A stretch of 64,000 nucleotides of DNA from Rhodobacter sp. TJ_12. Its GTDB lineage: Bacteria; Pseudomonadota; Alphaproteobacteria; Rhodobacterales; Rhodobacteraceae. The stretch is from contig NZ_NRRD01000013.1 of assembly GCF_020023995.1 (NCBI RefSeq), positions 29,572 to 93,571 on the forward strand, written 5' to 3'. Of the stretch, positions 40,028 through 50,001 are shown piece by piece (the stretch's first letter is position 1; the number at the start of each line of letters is the position of its first letter). The notes under the pieces were generated by a model that did no database searches, had not been told where the DNA came from, and was given only the letters and a program-made list of their open reading frames with translations. Both the position numbers and the translations under genes were made by a program.

Positions 40028-41176
40028 ATGCCGCAAGATCTGGAGTTAAACTCGCTGGGCCTGCCCAAGGCCCCGGCTGACACCCGTGTGGTGGTCGCCA
40101 TGTCAGGGGGGGTGGATAGCTCGGTCGTGGCGGCGATGCTGAAGGAAGAAGGCTATGACGTGGTCGGCGTCACCTTGCAGCTTTACGACCATGGCGCGGC
40201 GCTGGCGAAAAAGGGGGCCTGCTGTGCGGGCCAAGATATCCATGATGCGCGGCGCGTCGCCGAAGCCATGGGGTTCCCCCACTATGTCCTTGATTATGAA
40301 AACACTTTCCGCGAAGCCGTGATCGAAGAATTCGCCGATGCCTATTTGGCGGGGGCGACGCCGGTGCCCTGTATCCGCTGCAATGAACGGGTTAAATTCA
40401 AAGACTTGCTGGAGACCGCGCGCGATCTGGATGCCGATTGCATGGCGACGGGACACTATATTCAACGCAAAATCGGCGCGCGCGGGCCAGAGCTGCATTC
40501 GGCCGCCGATGCCGGGCGCGACCAGAGCTATTTCCTGTTCTCGACCACCGCCGAACAGCTTGAATTTTTACGATTCCCGCTTGGCCACCTGCCCTCCAAA
40601 GACGAAACCCGTAAACTTGCAGCGAAATATGGGTTGGTCGTGGCCGACAAGCCCGACAGCCAAGACATCTGTTTCGTGCCTTCGGGCAATTACGCCTCGG
40701 TGATCGAAAAGCTGCGCCCCGGCGCGGCAGAGCCGGGCGAGATCGTCGATCTGTCGGGCAAGGTGCTGGGCACCCATCGCGGGGTGATTCACTACACGAT
40801 CGGGCAGCGCCGGGGTCTGGGCATCGGCGGTCTGGGCGACAGCCCGCTTTATGTCGTGAAGCTGGACCCGGACACCCGGCAGGTGATCGTGGGCCCGAAA
40901 GAGGCGCTGTCGACCGCCATCGTGCCGGTGCGCGAGATCAACTGGCTGGGCGATGCGCCCTTTGACAGCCAGCCCGAATGGCATGTGGCGGTGCGCATCC
41001 GTTCAACCCGCGCGCCGCGCGCCGCTGTGGTGCGCCCGCTGAGCGCGACCGAAGCCGAGGTGGAGTTGATGGAGCCCGAAGAGGGTGTCTCGCCCGGGCA
41101 GGCTTGCGTCTTTTACGATCCGCAAGGCAGCCGAATCTTTGGCGGCGGCTGGATCTGGAAAGGGCATGCGGCCTAA
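40028..41176 (+). CDS. mnmA: tRNA-specific 2-thiouridylase MnmA
   Basis: 382 residues. PP-loop motif [10 protein letters not shown], catalytic cysteines in [14 protein letters not shown] and [21 protein letters not shown] and a C-terminal beta-barrel ending [15 protein letters not shown]. Makes the 2-thio group of U34 in tRNAs for Lys, Glu and Gln. Divergent from sciP over 126 bp. Confidence 0.95.
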   Translation: MPQDLELNSLGLPKAPADTRVVVAMSGGVDSSVVAAMLKEEGYDVVGVTLQLYDHGAALAKKGACCAGQDIHDARRVAEAMGFPHYVLDYENTFREAVIEEFADAYLAGATPVPCIRCNERVKFKDLLETARDLDADCMATGHYIQRKIGARGPELHSAADAGRDQSYFLFSTTAEQLEFLRFPLGHLPSKDETRKLAAKYGLVVADKPDSQDICFVPSGNYASVIEKLRPGAAEPGEIVDLSGKVLGTHRGVIHYTIGQRRGLGIGGLGDSPLYVVKLDPDTRQVIVGPKEALSTAIVPVREINWLGDAPFDSQPEWHVAVRIRSTRAPRAAVVRPLSATEAEVELMEPEEGVSPGQACVFYDPQGSRIFGGGWIWKGHAA

Positions 41177-41212
41177 GCGGCCACGCCCTCCCCTTACGGT
41201 GCCCAAAGGCCC

Positions 41213-41536
41213 TTAGCCCCGCGGGGGCTCGGGCTCTTCGTCGTTGCCGTCTTCTTCATGGGGGCGAAACACATGTGTCTGGACCTGACGCCGCGCCAGA
41301 CCGCGCGCGGCCTGATCCAAGATCACCTCATCGGGGGCAAAGATCGGCGCGGGGGTGAAATCCTCGACCACCGCCGCCGTTTCAAGCCCCAGCGCATGCA
41401 GCGCCTGCACCAGCGCCTCGTCGGCACGAACCAAAAGCCGGTCGCTGTCGATCTGGCAAGGCGCGCGGAACTGCCCCACGCATAAAGCAGCCAGAACCAG
41501 ATCACCGCGCACCTCGGTCAGGGTTACCTGCGTCAT
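41213..41536 (-). CDS. Hypothetical protein, 107 residues
   Basis: ATG 41536 (upstream in-frame starts add an arginine-rich tail). Core of alternating strand and helix (LTEVRGDLVLAALCVGQFRA, LLVRADEALVQALHALGLET), then an acidic tail EEDGNDEEPEPP. No known motif, no signal peptide. Convergent with mnmA. Unknown. Confidence 0.55.
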   Translation of the reverse strand: MTQVTLTEVRGDLVLAALCVGQFRAPCQIDSDRLLVRADEALVQALHALGLETAAVVEDFTPAPIFAPDEVILDQAARGLARRQVQTHVFRPHEEDGNDEEPEPPRG

Positions 41537-41626
41537 TGCCACTCCGCTTGCCGAATTTTTAACCGCAAGCAGTATTGAACCCCGCGCGCGCCAGCGCAAG
41601 CCCCCGCGCGGGCGCCTGTGTCGCAG

Positions 41627-41863
41627 TTAGTAGCAGAATTTGTCGCGGAACACGTGGCTGACGATGTCATCGCGCGTCAGGCCATGCACCGCCAGTTCCG
41701 CATCGGACATCTCTGACAGCCGGACCACTTCGCGCATCCGTTCGCTGGCCTCCATCACCTCAACAAGGCGCGTGCCGATTGCCGCGAGCGCGCGGCCAAG
41801 ATAGGATGCGAAGCCTTTGAACAGGCTGATTTCTTTTTCGATGAACGTTGCTGTGTAAGCCAT
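41627..41863 (-). CDS. DUF1127 small protein
   Basis: 78 residues from ATG 41863, GAGGTTTCC upstream. N-terminal helix MAYTATFIEKEISLF, then VVRLSEMSDAELAVHGLTRD, the DUF1127 core, ending VFRDKFCY. Unlike the two other DUF1127 proteins here it is not RRDIGL type. Stands alone with short gaps. Family members in Rhodobacter and Agrobacterium act in RNA metabolism. Confidence 0.8.
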   Translation of the reverse strand: MAYTATFIEKEISLFKGFASYLGRALAAIGTRLVEVMEASERMREVVRLSEMSDAELAVHGLTRDDIVSHVFRDKFCY

Positions 41864-42008
41864 GGAAACCTCATTTGGGCAGAGCGTTTCCCCCCATGGC
41901 CTCAAGATACGTCAGATTCGTTGCCCCATAAACTGCCGATCCGACAAGCCCGCCTTGCATTTTCTGCAACGCGGCATCGGCGGGCCGCGTCGCCGGGCGC
42001 CTTGGGGT

Positions 42009-42314
42009 TTAGCAATCATAGGCTCGCGCGCGCAATTCTCCGACCGGCAGGTTCGGGTCGACCGGGTCGAACACCACCGTATCTGCGCCATCGGTGCGCG
42101 CGCGTTCCAACATCTTATTGCGCGCGTAAAGCTCGGCTTCCTTGCCGATCACCGGGCCGTAAAGCCCCGGCTCATTGGTGATGATCGACACCGCGCGGCA
42201 CTGCGCCACCTCTTCCGCAGTGGCCACGCGCACCTCTGGCACGCCCCGAAACCCCGGATCGTTACAGCCCAAAAGCGCGAAACCGGCCAGCAAGGGCATG
42301 AACGCTGTCTTCAT
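42009..42314 (-). CDS. Small outer-membrane lipoprotein, unknown family
   Basis: 101 residues from ATG 42314, AAGGAGCAC upstream. Signal peptide with lipobox ALLGC (C17). The mature part has VRVATAEEVAQCRAVS, ERARTDGADTVVFDP and a second cysteine pair ending RAYDC; it resembles the small DUF4156/RcsF-like lipoproteins, but I cannot be sure. Divergent from pyrC. Confidence 0.72.
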   Translation of the reverse strand: MKTAFMPLLAGFALLGCNDPGFRGVPEVRVATAEEVAQCRAVSIITNEPGLYGPVIGKEAELYARNKMLERARTDGADTVVFDPVDPNLPVGELRARAYDC

Positions 42315-42450
42315 CCTGTGCTCCTTTTTTCCGTTTTCGGACACACTGGCGCAAGCCAGCCCCCGCTGTCCAGCGCCCGTGGCACAGGCGCGCCGGTTTG
42401 GCGCGACGCAGCCACTGGAAATGACCCGCGCGAAGGTGTAACCGAACCCC

Positions 42451-43491
42451 ATGACCGAGATCACGCTCCCCCGCCCCGACGATTGGCACCTGCACCTGCG
42501 CGACGGCGCGATGCTGCAAGGTATTTTGCCCGAAAGCACGCATCACTTCGCCCGCGCGATCGTGATGCCGAACCTTGTGCCGCCGGTGGTCACCGCCGCC
42601 GAGGCCACGGCCTATCGTGACCGCATTCTAGCGGCGTTGCCCGAGGGGGCGGAGTTCACCCCGCTGATGACGCTTTATCTGACCGAGGCGACCGACCCGG
42701 CCGATGTGCGCGCGGCGGCACAAAGCGGGCTTGTGAAAGCGGTGAAGCTTTACCCGGCAGGCGCCACCACCAATTCCAACGCGGGCGTGCGTGACTTTGA
42801 TAAGGTCCGCGGTGTGCTGGAAATGATGGCCGAGATCGGCCTGCCGCTGTGTGTGCATGGCGAGGTGGTCACGCCCGAGGTCGATATTTTCGACCGCGAG
42901 GCGGTCTTTATTGAAACGGTTCTTGACCCGATCCGCCGCGCCACACCGGGGCTGCGCGTGGTGATGGAACATATCACCACGAAAGACGGCGTGGAGTACG
43001 CACGCAGCCAAGATGACACTTTGGGCGCGACGATCACCACGCATCACCTGATCATCAACCGCAACCATATCTTGGTTGGGGGCATCAAGCCGCATTACTA
43101 TTGCCTGCCGGTGGCCAAGCGCGAAGTGCACCGCTTGGCGCTGCGCGACGCGGCGACCTCGGGCGATCCGCGTTTCTTCATCGGCACCGATTCCGCACCG
43201 CATATCGACGCGGCGAAAGAAAACGCCTGCGGCTGTGCGGGCTGTTTTACCGCCACGAACACGATGCAGCTTCTGGCCCATGTGTTTGAAGAAGAAGGCA
43301 AGCTGGAAAACCTAGAAGCCTTTGCTTCGCGCAATGGCCCTGCCTTCTACCGCATGCCGGTCAATGAAAAGACGCTGACTTTGGTCAAGACCGACACCCC
43401 TGCCACATGGCCCGAAAAAATCCTGACCGGCGCAGGCCCCGTGACGGTGTTCAATCCGGGCTTCCCGGTCTATTGGCATGTGAAACACTGA
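42451..43491 (+). CDS. pyrC: Dihydroorotase
   Basis: 346 residues, class II PyrC. Metal site HLHLRD in [10 protein letters not shown], the carboxylated-lysine region [42 protein letters not shown] and the aspartate in FIGTDSAPH. Closes carbamoyl-aspartate to dihydroorotate in pyrimidine synthesis. Followed 37 bp later by pyrE. Confidence 0.95.
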   Translation: MTEITLPRPDDWHLHLRDGAMLQGILPESTHHFARAIVMPNLVPPVVTAAEATAYRDRILAALPEGAEFTPLMTLYLTEATDPADVRAAAQSGLVKAVKLYPAGATTNSNAGVRDFDKVRGVLEMMAEIGLPLCVHGEVVTPEVDIFDREAVFIETVLDPIRRATPGLRVVMEHITTKDGVEYARSQDDTLGATITTHHLIINRNHILVGGIKPHYYCLPVAKREVHRLALRDAATSGDPRFFIGTDSAPHIDAAKENACGCAGCFTATNTMQLLAHVFEEEGKLENLEAFASRNGPAFYRMPVNEKTLTLVKTDTPATWPEKILTGAGPVTVFNPGFPVYWHVKH

Positions 43492-43528
43492 TCCGCAGCC
43501 CGCGACGCTAGACAACAGGACGACACAG

Positions 43529-44209
43529 ATGATCCCCTCTTCCTATCCCGCGAAAGACGAGATTGCGCGGCTGACCGCGCGGATGCTTTTGGAAATCAAG
43601 GCGGTGCATTTCAATGCCGACGAGCCGTTCACGCTTGCCTCGGGCCTGCCCTCGCCCACCTATATCGATTGCCGCAAGCTGATCTCTTACCCGCGCATCC
43701 GCTCGACCTTGATGGATTTCATGGCCGTGACGGTGCTGCGCGACGCGGGGTTCGAAGCCTTTGACAATATCGCTGGCGGCGAAACGGCGGGCATTCCCTT
43801 TGCCGCCATGGTGGCCGAACGTCTGGCCCTGCCGATGACCTATGTGCGCAAAAAGCCCAAAGGCTATGGCCGCAATGCCCGGATTGAGGGCGCGATGTCA
43901 GAGGGCGAGCGGGTGCTTTTGGTGGAAGATCTGACCACCGATGGCGGCTCAAAACTGAGCTTTGTCGATGCGATCCGCGACACCGGGGCCAGCTGCGCGC
44001 ATACGGCTGTCATCTTTTACTACGGCATCTTCCCCGAGACCGAGCCGAACCTCGAAAAACACGGTGTGAAGCTGCATTACCTGTGCACCTGGTGGGATGT
44101 TCTGGCCGAAGCGCGCGCGCAAGGCGCGTTCAGCGCCGAAACGCTTGACGAGGTCGAAGCGTTTTTGAAAGCGCCGCGCCCGTGGCAGGAAGCCCGTCAA
44201 AAAGGCTGA
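43529..44209 (+). CDS. pyrE: Orotate phosphoribosyltransferase
   Basis: 226 residues. PRPP-binding loop [14 protein letters not shown]; catalytic loop [31 protein letters not shown] near the N end. Makes OMP from orotate. Second gene of pyrC-pyrE, two successive-pathway enzymes. Confidence 0.95.
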   Translation: MIPSSYPAKDEIARLTARMLLEIKAVHFNADEPFTLASGLPSPTYIDCRKLISYPRIRSTLMDFMAVTVLRDAGFEAFDNIAGGETAGIPFAAMVAERLALPMTYVRKKPKGYGRNARIEGAMSEGERVLLVEDLTTDGGSKLSFVDAIRDTGASCAHTAVIFYYGIFPETEPNLEKHGVKLHYLCTWWDVLAEARAQGAFSAETLDEVEAFLKAPRPWQEARQKG

Positions 44210-44218
44210 CCCGATTTC

Positions 44219-44392
44219 TGGGGATAAGCGCTGAATAGGGCTGTGGACAATTTGGGGGCAACCTGGGGCGACTCAGCCTTGGGTTGTTTGCCTCGCAAAT
44301 TCCCCCAATTTGTAGTAGGCTGACGATCGCCAACCACAAGAAATGCTGTAAACTGCAGTCCGACCCGGCGTTTATCCCCAAACTTATCCCGA
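44219..44392. promoter_or_regulatory. Cluster of DnaA-box-like sites upstream of dnaB
   Basis: TGGGGATAA (44219-44227), TGTGGACAA (44242-44250), TTATCCCCA (44372-44380) and TTATCCCGA (44384-44392) match the DnaA box TTATCCACA or its complement at 8, 8, 8 and 7 of 9 bases. All lie between pyrE and dnaB. They may couple dnaB expression to DnaA. Confidence 0.45.
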
Positions 44393-44443
44393 TACCGCGC
44401 CCCCGCGCCAACGGCTATCAGGCGGGATCGAGAAGAGGCACAG

Positions 44444-45934
44444 ATGAACGAAACAACCGCTATTCGTCCCGACGGTGCCCAGGGCACCGAAGAAGAGGCT
44501 TTGCCGCATAACATCGAAGCCGAGCAGCAATTGCTGGGCGCGATTCTGACGAACAACGATATTTTCGACCGCATCGCCTCGGTGGTGCGGGCGGAACATT
44601 TCTACGAGCCGGTGCACCGCACGATCTACGAGGTCGCGGTGGCGCGGATTCAGAAAAACGCGCTCGCCTCGCCCGTCACGCTTAAGGCCTATCTGGAAGA
44701 GGACGAGGGTCTGAAGGCACTGGGCGGCGCGGCCTATCTGGCGCGGCTTGCGGGCGCGGCCATCTCGGCCTATGCGGCGCGCGACTATGCGCAGATGATC
44801 CATGACCTTGCGCTGCGGCGCGAACTGATCCGGCTGGGCAAAGACCTGTCCGCCTCGGCGCAAAAGGTGGAGATCGGGCGCGAACCCGAAGAGCTGATCA
44901 TCGAAACCGAGGGCGCTCTTTACAAGCTGGCCGAAACCGGCACCGCCGAAAAGGGGTTTGTAAGCTTTCTCAAAGCGGTGACAGAGGCCGTGCAATCGGC
45001 CAATGCCGCCTATCAGCGCGAAGGCGGGCTGGCGGGCATTTCCACCGGGTTGCGCGATCTTGATAAAAAGCTGGGCGGTCTGCACCCGTCGGACCTTTTG
45101 ATCTTGGCCGGTCGTCCCTCGATGGGGAAAACCTCGCTTGCCACCAATATCGCCTTCAACATCGCCAAGGCCTACAAACGCGGCCTGCGGCCCGATGGCT
45201 CCGAAGGCGCGGTCGAGGGCGGCGCGGTGGGCTTTTTCTCGCTTGAGATGAGCGCCGAGCAATTGGCCGCCCGCGTGCTGTCGGAAGCCTCCGAGGTGCC
45301 CTCGGAACAGATCCGGCGCGGCGATATGACCGAGGCCGAGTTCCGCCGCTTTGTCGAAGCCGCGAAAGCGCTGGAAACCTGCCCGCTTTACATCGATGAC
45401 ACCCCTGCCCTGCCCATCGCGCAGGTCGCCGCGCGCTGTCGCCGGCTCAAGCGCACGCATGGACTCGATGTCGTCTTTGTCGACTATTTGCAGCTTTTGC
45501 GCGGCTCGGGCCGGACCGACAACCGGGTGCAAGAAATCGCCGAGATTTCGATGGGTCTGAAAGCGCTTGCCAAAGAACTCAACATCCCCGTGGTGGCGCT
45601 GTCGCAGCTTAGCCGGACGGTGGAAAGCCGCGAAGACAAGCGCCCGCAACTGTCGGACCTGCGCGAATCCGGCTCGATTGAGCAAGATGCGGATGTCGTG
45701 ATGTTCGTCTACCGCGATGAATATTACCACGAGCGCATGAAGCCGCCGGAAGACGACCCGAAATTCGCCGAATGGATGCAAAAGGCCGAACGCGTGCATG
45801 GCAAGGCCGAGGTGATCTTGGGCAAGCAGCGCCACGGCCCGATTGGCACCGTCGAAGTGGCCTTCGAATCCCGCTTCACCCGCTTTTCGGATTTGGCCAA
45901 AGCGTGGCAGGGCGACGGCTCGGACGGGTTTTAA
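44444..45934 (+). CDS. dnaB: Replicative DNA helicase DnaB
   Basis: 496 residues. N-terminal helical domain PHNIEAEQQLLGAILTNN, then the RecA-like motor: Walker A GRPSMGKTSLA, FSLEMSAEQLAAR, Walker B VVFVDYLQLL, SQLSRTVESREDKRPQLSDL and the R-finger region. No intein. Hexameric helicase at the fork. Confidence 0.96.
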   Translation: MNETTAIRPDGAQGTEEEALPHNIEAEQQLLGAILTNNDIFDRIASVVRAEHFYEPVHRTIYEVAVARIQKNALASPVTLKAYLEEDEGLKALGGAAYLARLAGAAISAYAARDYAQMIHDLALRRELIRLGKDLSASAQKVEIGREPEELIIETEGALYKLAETGTAEKGFVSFLKAVTEAVQSANAAYQREGGLAGISTGLRDLDKKLGGLHPSDLLILAGRPSMGKTSLATNIAFNIAKAYKRGLRPDGSEGAVEGGAVGFFSLEMSAEQLAARVLSEASEVPSEQIRRGDMTEAEFRRFVEAAKALETCPLYIDDTPALPIAQVAARCRRLKRTHGLDVVFVDYLQLLRGSGRTDNRVQEIAEISMGLKALAKELNIPVVALSQLSRTVESREDKRPQLSDLRESGSIEQDADVVMFVYRDEYYHERMKPPEDDPKFAEWMQKAERVHGKAEVILGKQRHGPIGTVEVAFESRFTRFSDLAKAWQGDGSDGF

Positions 45935-46065
45935 GCGCGCCCCCCGGCGGGCCGTTGAGGGCCACCGCCTGCGGACCGGGCAGCGCCACCTGCCCGATCC
46001 ACCCAAAGGCCCCGATCACGGATGTTTGCGCTTGACGTTGCGGCCCGCGCGCCACAGAAAACCGC

Positions 46066-47115
46066 ATGGCTACTGCATCGCTCCGTATCGACCTCGACGC
46101 CGTGCGCGCCAATTGGCGCGCGCTTGACGCAATGACCACTTCCGCGACCGAATCCGGCGCGGTGGTAAAGGCTGACAGCTATGGCCTTGGCGGCGCGCAG
46201 GTCGCGCGACTTTTGGCCCGCGCAGGCTGCCGCAAGTTCTTCGTCGCCGTCGCCGAGGAAGGCGCGGCGATCCGCCAAGCCTTGGGCGAAGGCCCCGAAA
46301 TCTTTGTCTTTTCCGGCCATATGGCGGGCGACACCGAGATGATCGGCGATCTGGGCCTGATCCCGATGCTCAATTCGGTCGAACAGGTCACCCGCCATCT
46401 GGAGGCGCTGCCCGGTGCGCCCTTTGGTGTGCAGCTTGACACCGGCATGAACCGGCTCGGCATGGAGGCCGCCGAATGGCAGGCCGTCGCGCCGATGCTT
46501 TTGGGCGCAAACCCGAAACTGATCATGAGCCATTTGGCCTGCTCGGATGAGCCCGATCACCCGATGAATGCGCAACAACTGGCCGCCTTCCGCGCGATGA
46601 CAGACGGGATCGCGGTGCCGCGCTCGCTTTCGGCCACGGGCGGCATCTTGCTGGGCCCCGATTATCATTTCGACGTCACCCGCCCCGGTATCGGCATGTA
46701 TGGCGGCGCGCCCTTCACCAAGGCGGCGCCGGTCGTCACCCTGTCGCTGCCGGTGATCCAGATCCGCGATGTCGCGGCGGGTGAAACCGTGGGCTATGGC
46801 AACACCTGGACCGCAGAACAGGAGTGCCGCATCGCCACTGTGGCGGCGGGCTATGCCGATGGCGTGACCCGGCATCTGTCGAATGCCGCGATGCTGTATC
46901 ATGGCGCGACCCACTGCCCGATGCGGGGCCGCGTCTCGATGGATCTGATCACCGCCGATGTCACCCATCTGACCGAGGTGCCCAAAAGCCTTGATCTGAT
47001 TTGCCCGCATCAGGGCATCGATGTGCTGGCCGACATCGCCGGCACGATCGGCTATGAAATTCTCACCTCGCTCGGCCCGCGCTACAGCCGCCACTACACC
47101 GGGGGGCCGGCGTGA
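46066..47115 (+). CDS. alr: Alanine racemase
   Basis: 349 residues. PLP lysine K35 in [23 protein letters not shown] in the middle; the second catalytic tyrosine region [22 protein letters not shown] near the end. Supplies D-alanine for peptidoglycan. Overlaps the mlaE start by four bases. Confidence 0.94.
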   Translation: MATASLRIDLDAVRANWRALDAMTTSATESGAVVKADSYGLGGAQVARLLARAGCRKFFVAVAEEGAAIRQALGEGPEIFVFSGHMAGDTEMIGDLGLIPMLNSVEQVTRHLEALPGAPFGVQLDTGMNRLGMEAAEWQAVAPMLLGANPKLIMSHLACSDEPDHPMNAQQLAAFRAMTDGIAVPRSLSATGGILLGPDYHFDVTRPGIGMYGGAPFTKAAPVVTLSLPVIQIRDVAAGETVGYGNTWTAEQECRIATVAAGYADGVTRHLSNAAMLYHGATHCPMRGRVSMDLITADVTHLTEVPKSLDLICPHQGIDVLADIAGTIGYEILTSLGPRYSRHYTGGPA

Positions 47116-47891
47116 TCGCTGCCGCCCTTGCCGCGCTGGGGCGTGGCACTTTGGGCGGGCTTGCGGGCACCGGGCGTGTCGCGCTTTACACCGGCGCGGT
47201 GCTGGGGCATTTGCTCCGCCCGCCGTTTTACCGGCGCGAATTCTTTGTGGCGCTGATGCAGATCGGCTGGCTGTCGCTGCCGGTGGTGGGGCTGACCGCG
47301 CTCTTCACCGGCGCGGCGTTGGCTTTGCAAATCTATGCGGGCGGGGCGCGGTTTTCGGCGGAATCCGTGGTGCCCTCGATTGTAGCGATCGGCATGGTGC
47401 GCGAATTGGGCCCGGTGCTGGGCGGGTTGATGGTCGCGGCGCGGGTGGCCAGCTCTATCGCCGCTGAAATCGGCACGATGAAAGTGACCGAACAGATCGA
47501 CGCTTTGGTTACGCTCTCGACCAATCCGCTGAAATATCTGGCCGTGCCGCGCGTGCTGGCCGCCACGCTTTCGGTGCCGATCTTGGTGGCCGTGGGCGAT
47601 GTGATCGGGGTGATGGGCGGCTGGCTGGTTGGCACCGGGCGGCTGGGCTTCAACTCGGCCACCTATCTGCGCAACACTTGGGAATATCTGGAAATTTGGG
47701 ACGTGGGCTCGGGCCTTGTGAAAGGCGCGGCCTTTGGCTTCATCGTGGCGCTGATGGGCTGTTATTACGGCATGAATTCAGGGCGCGGCGCGCAGGGCGT
47801 GGGGCGCGCCACCAAATCCGCCGTGGTCGCCGCCTCGGTCTTGATCTTGGCCGCCAACTATCTGCTGACAGAGGTGTTCTTCTCCGCATGA
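47112..47891 (+). CDS. mlaE: Lipid-transport ABC permease (MlaE)
   Basis: 259 residues from a GTG (47112) overlapping alr. Five to six membrane segments. MlaE signature: [38 protein letters not shown], and [20 protein letters not shown]. Moves phospholipid between inner and outer membranes. The substrate-binding MlaD is not in the window. Confidence 0.93.
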   Translation: MIAAALAALGRGTLGGLAGTGRVALYTGAVLGHLLRPPFYRREFFVALMQIGWLSLPVVGLTALFTGAALALQIYAGGARFSAESVVPSIVAIGMVRELGPVLGGLMVAARVASSIAAEIGTMKVTEQIDALVTLSTNPLKYLAVPRVLAATLSVPILVAVGDVIGVMGGWLVGTGRLGFNSATYLRNTWEYLEIWDVGSGLVKGAAFGFIVALMGCYYGMNSGRGAQGVGRATKSAVVAASVLILAANYLLTEVFFSA

Positions 47892-48631
47892 TCGAGATTG
47901 AGGGGCTGAAAAAATCCTTTGGCAGCAAGCATGTGCTGCGCGGCGTTGATCTGCATTTGCAGCGCGGCGAAAGCTTGGTGGTGATCGGCGGATCTGGCAC
48001 GGGCAAATCGGTTTTGCTCAAATGTATCCTGGGGCTGGTGCGCCCCGATGCGGGCACGATTGCGGTGAATGGCGCGCCGGTCGATCAAACGCGCGAAGCG
48101 TTCCTGTCGCGCTTTGGCATGCTGTTTCAAGGCGCCGCTTTGTTTGACAGCCTCACCGTTTGGCAAAATGTGGCCTTTCGGCTGTTGCGCGGTCCCGACC
48201 GCCGCCCCAAAGACGCGGCGCGCAAGGTGGCAATCGAAAAGCTGGCTCGTGTCGGGCTTGGCCCCGAGGTGGCGGATCTGTTCCCGGCCGAGCTTTCGGG
48301 CGGCATGCAAAAGCGCGTCGGTCTTGCCCGCGCCATTGCCACCGATCCGACGGTGATCTTTTTTGACGAACCCACCACCGGGCTGGACCCGATCATGGCG
48401 GGCGTGATCAACGATCTGATCAATTCCGTGGTGCGCGAGATGGGCGCAACCGCGATCACCATCACCCATGACATGTCCTCGGTGCGGGCCATCGCTGATC
48501 ATGTGGCGATGCTGCATGACGGCAAAATCCGCTGGCACGGCCCAATTGCGGATATGGACAGGACCGACGACCCCTATGTAAGCCAGTTCATCCATGGCCG
48601 CGCCGAAGGGCCGATTGCCGCGATACGGTGA
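47888..48631 (+). CDS. mlaF: Lipid-transport ABC ATPase (MlaF)
   Basis: 247 residues from ATG 47888. Walker A GGSGTGKSVLLK; MlaF-type LFQGAALFDSLTVWQNV; signature LSGGMQKRVGLARAI; Walker B VIFFDEPTTGLDP. Overlaps mlaE by four bases. Confidence 0.94.
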   Translation: MIEIEGLKKSFGSKHVLRGVDLHLQRGESLVVIGGSGTGKSVLLKCILGLVRPDAGTIAVNGAPVDQTREAFLSRFGMLFQGAALFDSLTVWQNVAFRLLRGPDRRPKDAARKVAIEKLARVGLGPEVADLFPAELSGGMQKRVGLARAIATDPTVIFFDEPTTGLDPIMAGVINDLINSVVREMGATAITITHDMSSVRAIADHVAMLHDGKIRWHGPIADMDRTDDPYVSQFIHGRAEGPIAAIR

Positions 48632-48763
48632 ACGACGCGTTTCCAAAACGCCAACAATGGCGCGGCTAAAGACATTGTTTTCACCACGATTCTGCCCGAG
48701 ACTACTCTGGTTGGGGGCAAATTTTCTTCGCCTGTTTCTTTTGCCTGACTGGGGGGCTGGGCC

Positions 48764-49534
48764 ATGTCTGATCTGACCGCAGGCCGCGCGGCGCAAGCGC
48801 GGCTGCATGAAATGGTGCAAAACCTGCTGTCGGGCACGGTCTTCGTCTTCTCCTGTGCGGCGCTGCTGTTGTTCTTGGCCTCGGCCTTGGGGATCGCGCC
48901 GTGGCTTGTGGTGGATCTGCGCTTTGGCGATACCCCCCTGCCCCATGCCGGCATCTGGCTGGAGGCGGGGCTGGCGCTGCTGGGCATCGCACTTGTGCTT
49001 TATCTGCCCGGTCAACGCCGCGTTTTGGCGCTGGAACGCAGCCACCGCAATTTCCGCATCGGCACCGAAGATGTGACCGCCGCCTATCGCGCGGTCCATG
49101 ACGCCGACCGCAAGGGCGCCTTTGCGCTGTCGGGCGAATTTGACGCGATGCGCGAACGGATGGACTGGCTGCGCCAGCACCCCGATCTGGGCCATCTGGA
49201 GCCCGAGCTTTTGCAACTGGCCGCGCAAATGAGCCTGCAAAGCCGCGACTTGGCGCAAATCTATTCCGATGCCAAGGTGGCGCGGGCACGCGATTTTCTG
49301 CGCGCGCGCCAGCACGAGGTGGACACCGCCAGCGAACGGTTGAAAATCGCCCGGGCCACCTGTGATGAATTGCGCGGATGGCTGACCGATGTGGAAGCCG
49401 AAGAGCGCAAATTATCCGAAGAATTCAAACTTTTGGAGCGCGATCTCAAAGCGGTTCTGCCCGGCCTTGGCTATGAGTTGGAAGATGCATCGGCGCCGGA
49501 CAATGTCGTGTCGCTGCCGAAATCGCAGAAATAA
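48764..49534 (+). CDS. Inner-membrane coiled-coil protein, unknown
   Basis: 256 residues. Two membrane segments (about 22-46 and 64-84), then a long charged helical region from 100 to 235 with heptad-like patterning (SRDLAQIYSDAKVARARDFL, LKIARATCDELRGWL). Ends VVSLPKSQK. No enzymatic motif. The stop overlaps the next gene by one base. A membrane-anchored coiled-coil scaffold is the only description the sequence supports. Confidence 0.75.
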   Translation: MSDLTAGRAAQARLHEMVQNLLSGTVFVFSCAALLLFLASALGIAPWLVVDLRFGDTPLPHAGIWLEAGLALLGIALVLYLPGQRRVLALERSHRNFRIGTEDVTAAYRAVHDADRKGAFALSGEFDAMRERMDWLRQHPDLGHLEPELLQLAAQMSLQSRDLAQIYSDAKVARARDFLRARQHEVDTASERLKIARATCDELRGWLTDVEAEERKLSEEFKLLERDLKAVLPGLGYELEDASAPDNVVSLPKSQK

Positions 49535-49959
49535 TGCTGAAATACGCCAATCTTGCCCTTTTGGTTTTGTTCCCCGTGGCTTGGGTCGCGCCGCTTTTGC
49601 GCGCGGGGCTTTTGCCGTTTTTCGAGCTTGAAGAAATCTCGGTGCTTTCCGGGCTGTCGGTGCTTTGGGGCAAGGATGTGTTTTTGGCGCTTGTCGTGAC
49701 CTTCTTTGCGCTGGTCGCGCCGATGGCCAAGGTGGTGGGGCTGGCCCTGGTGCAGTTTCGCTTGGCCTCGCCGCGCCTTTTGCCCGCGCTGCGGTTTTTG
49801 GGGCGGCTGGCGATGGCCGATATCTTTCTGGTCGCGCTTTACATCGTGCTGGCCAAGGGCACCGGCATCGGGCGGCTGGAAACCGGCTGGGGGCTTTATC
49901 TCTTCACCTTCTGCGTGCTGGCTTCGCTGGCGCTGTCGCATCTGGGGCGGCGGCGCTAG
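49534..49959 (+). CDS. PqiA-like membrane protein
   Basis: 141 residues, four membrane segments, matching one PqiA module: GLSVLWGKDVFLALVVTFFA, APMAKVVGLA, LGRLAMADIFLVALYIV. The E. coli PqiA has two such modules and cysteine motifs; here only one and no CxxC. Family acts with MCE proteins in lipid transport or envelope stress. Near mlaEF, which fits. Confidence 0.82.
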   Translation: MLKYANLALLVLFPVAWVAPLLRAGLLPFFELEEISVLSGLSVLWGKDVFLALVVTFFALVAPMAKVVGLALVQFRLASPRLLPALRFLGRLAMADIFLVALYIVLAKGTGIGRLETGWGLYLFTFCVLASLALSHLGRRR

Positions 49960-50001
49960 CGGCGGCCTTGCCGCGCGCGTGCGGCTCTGCCACAAGGGCG
50001 C

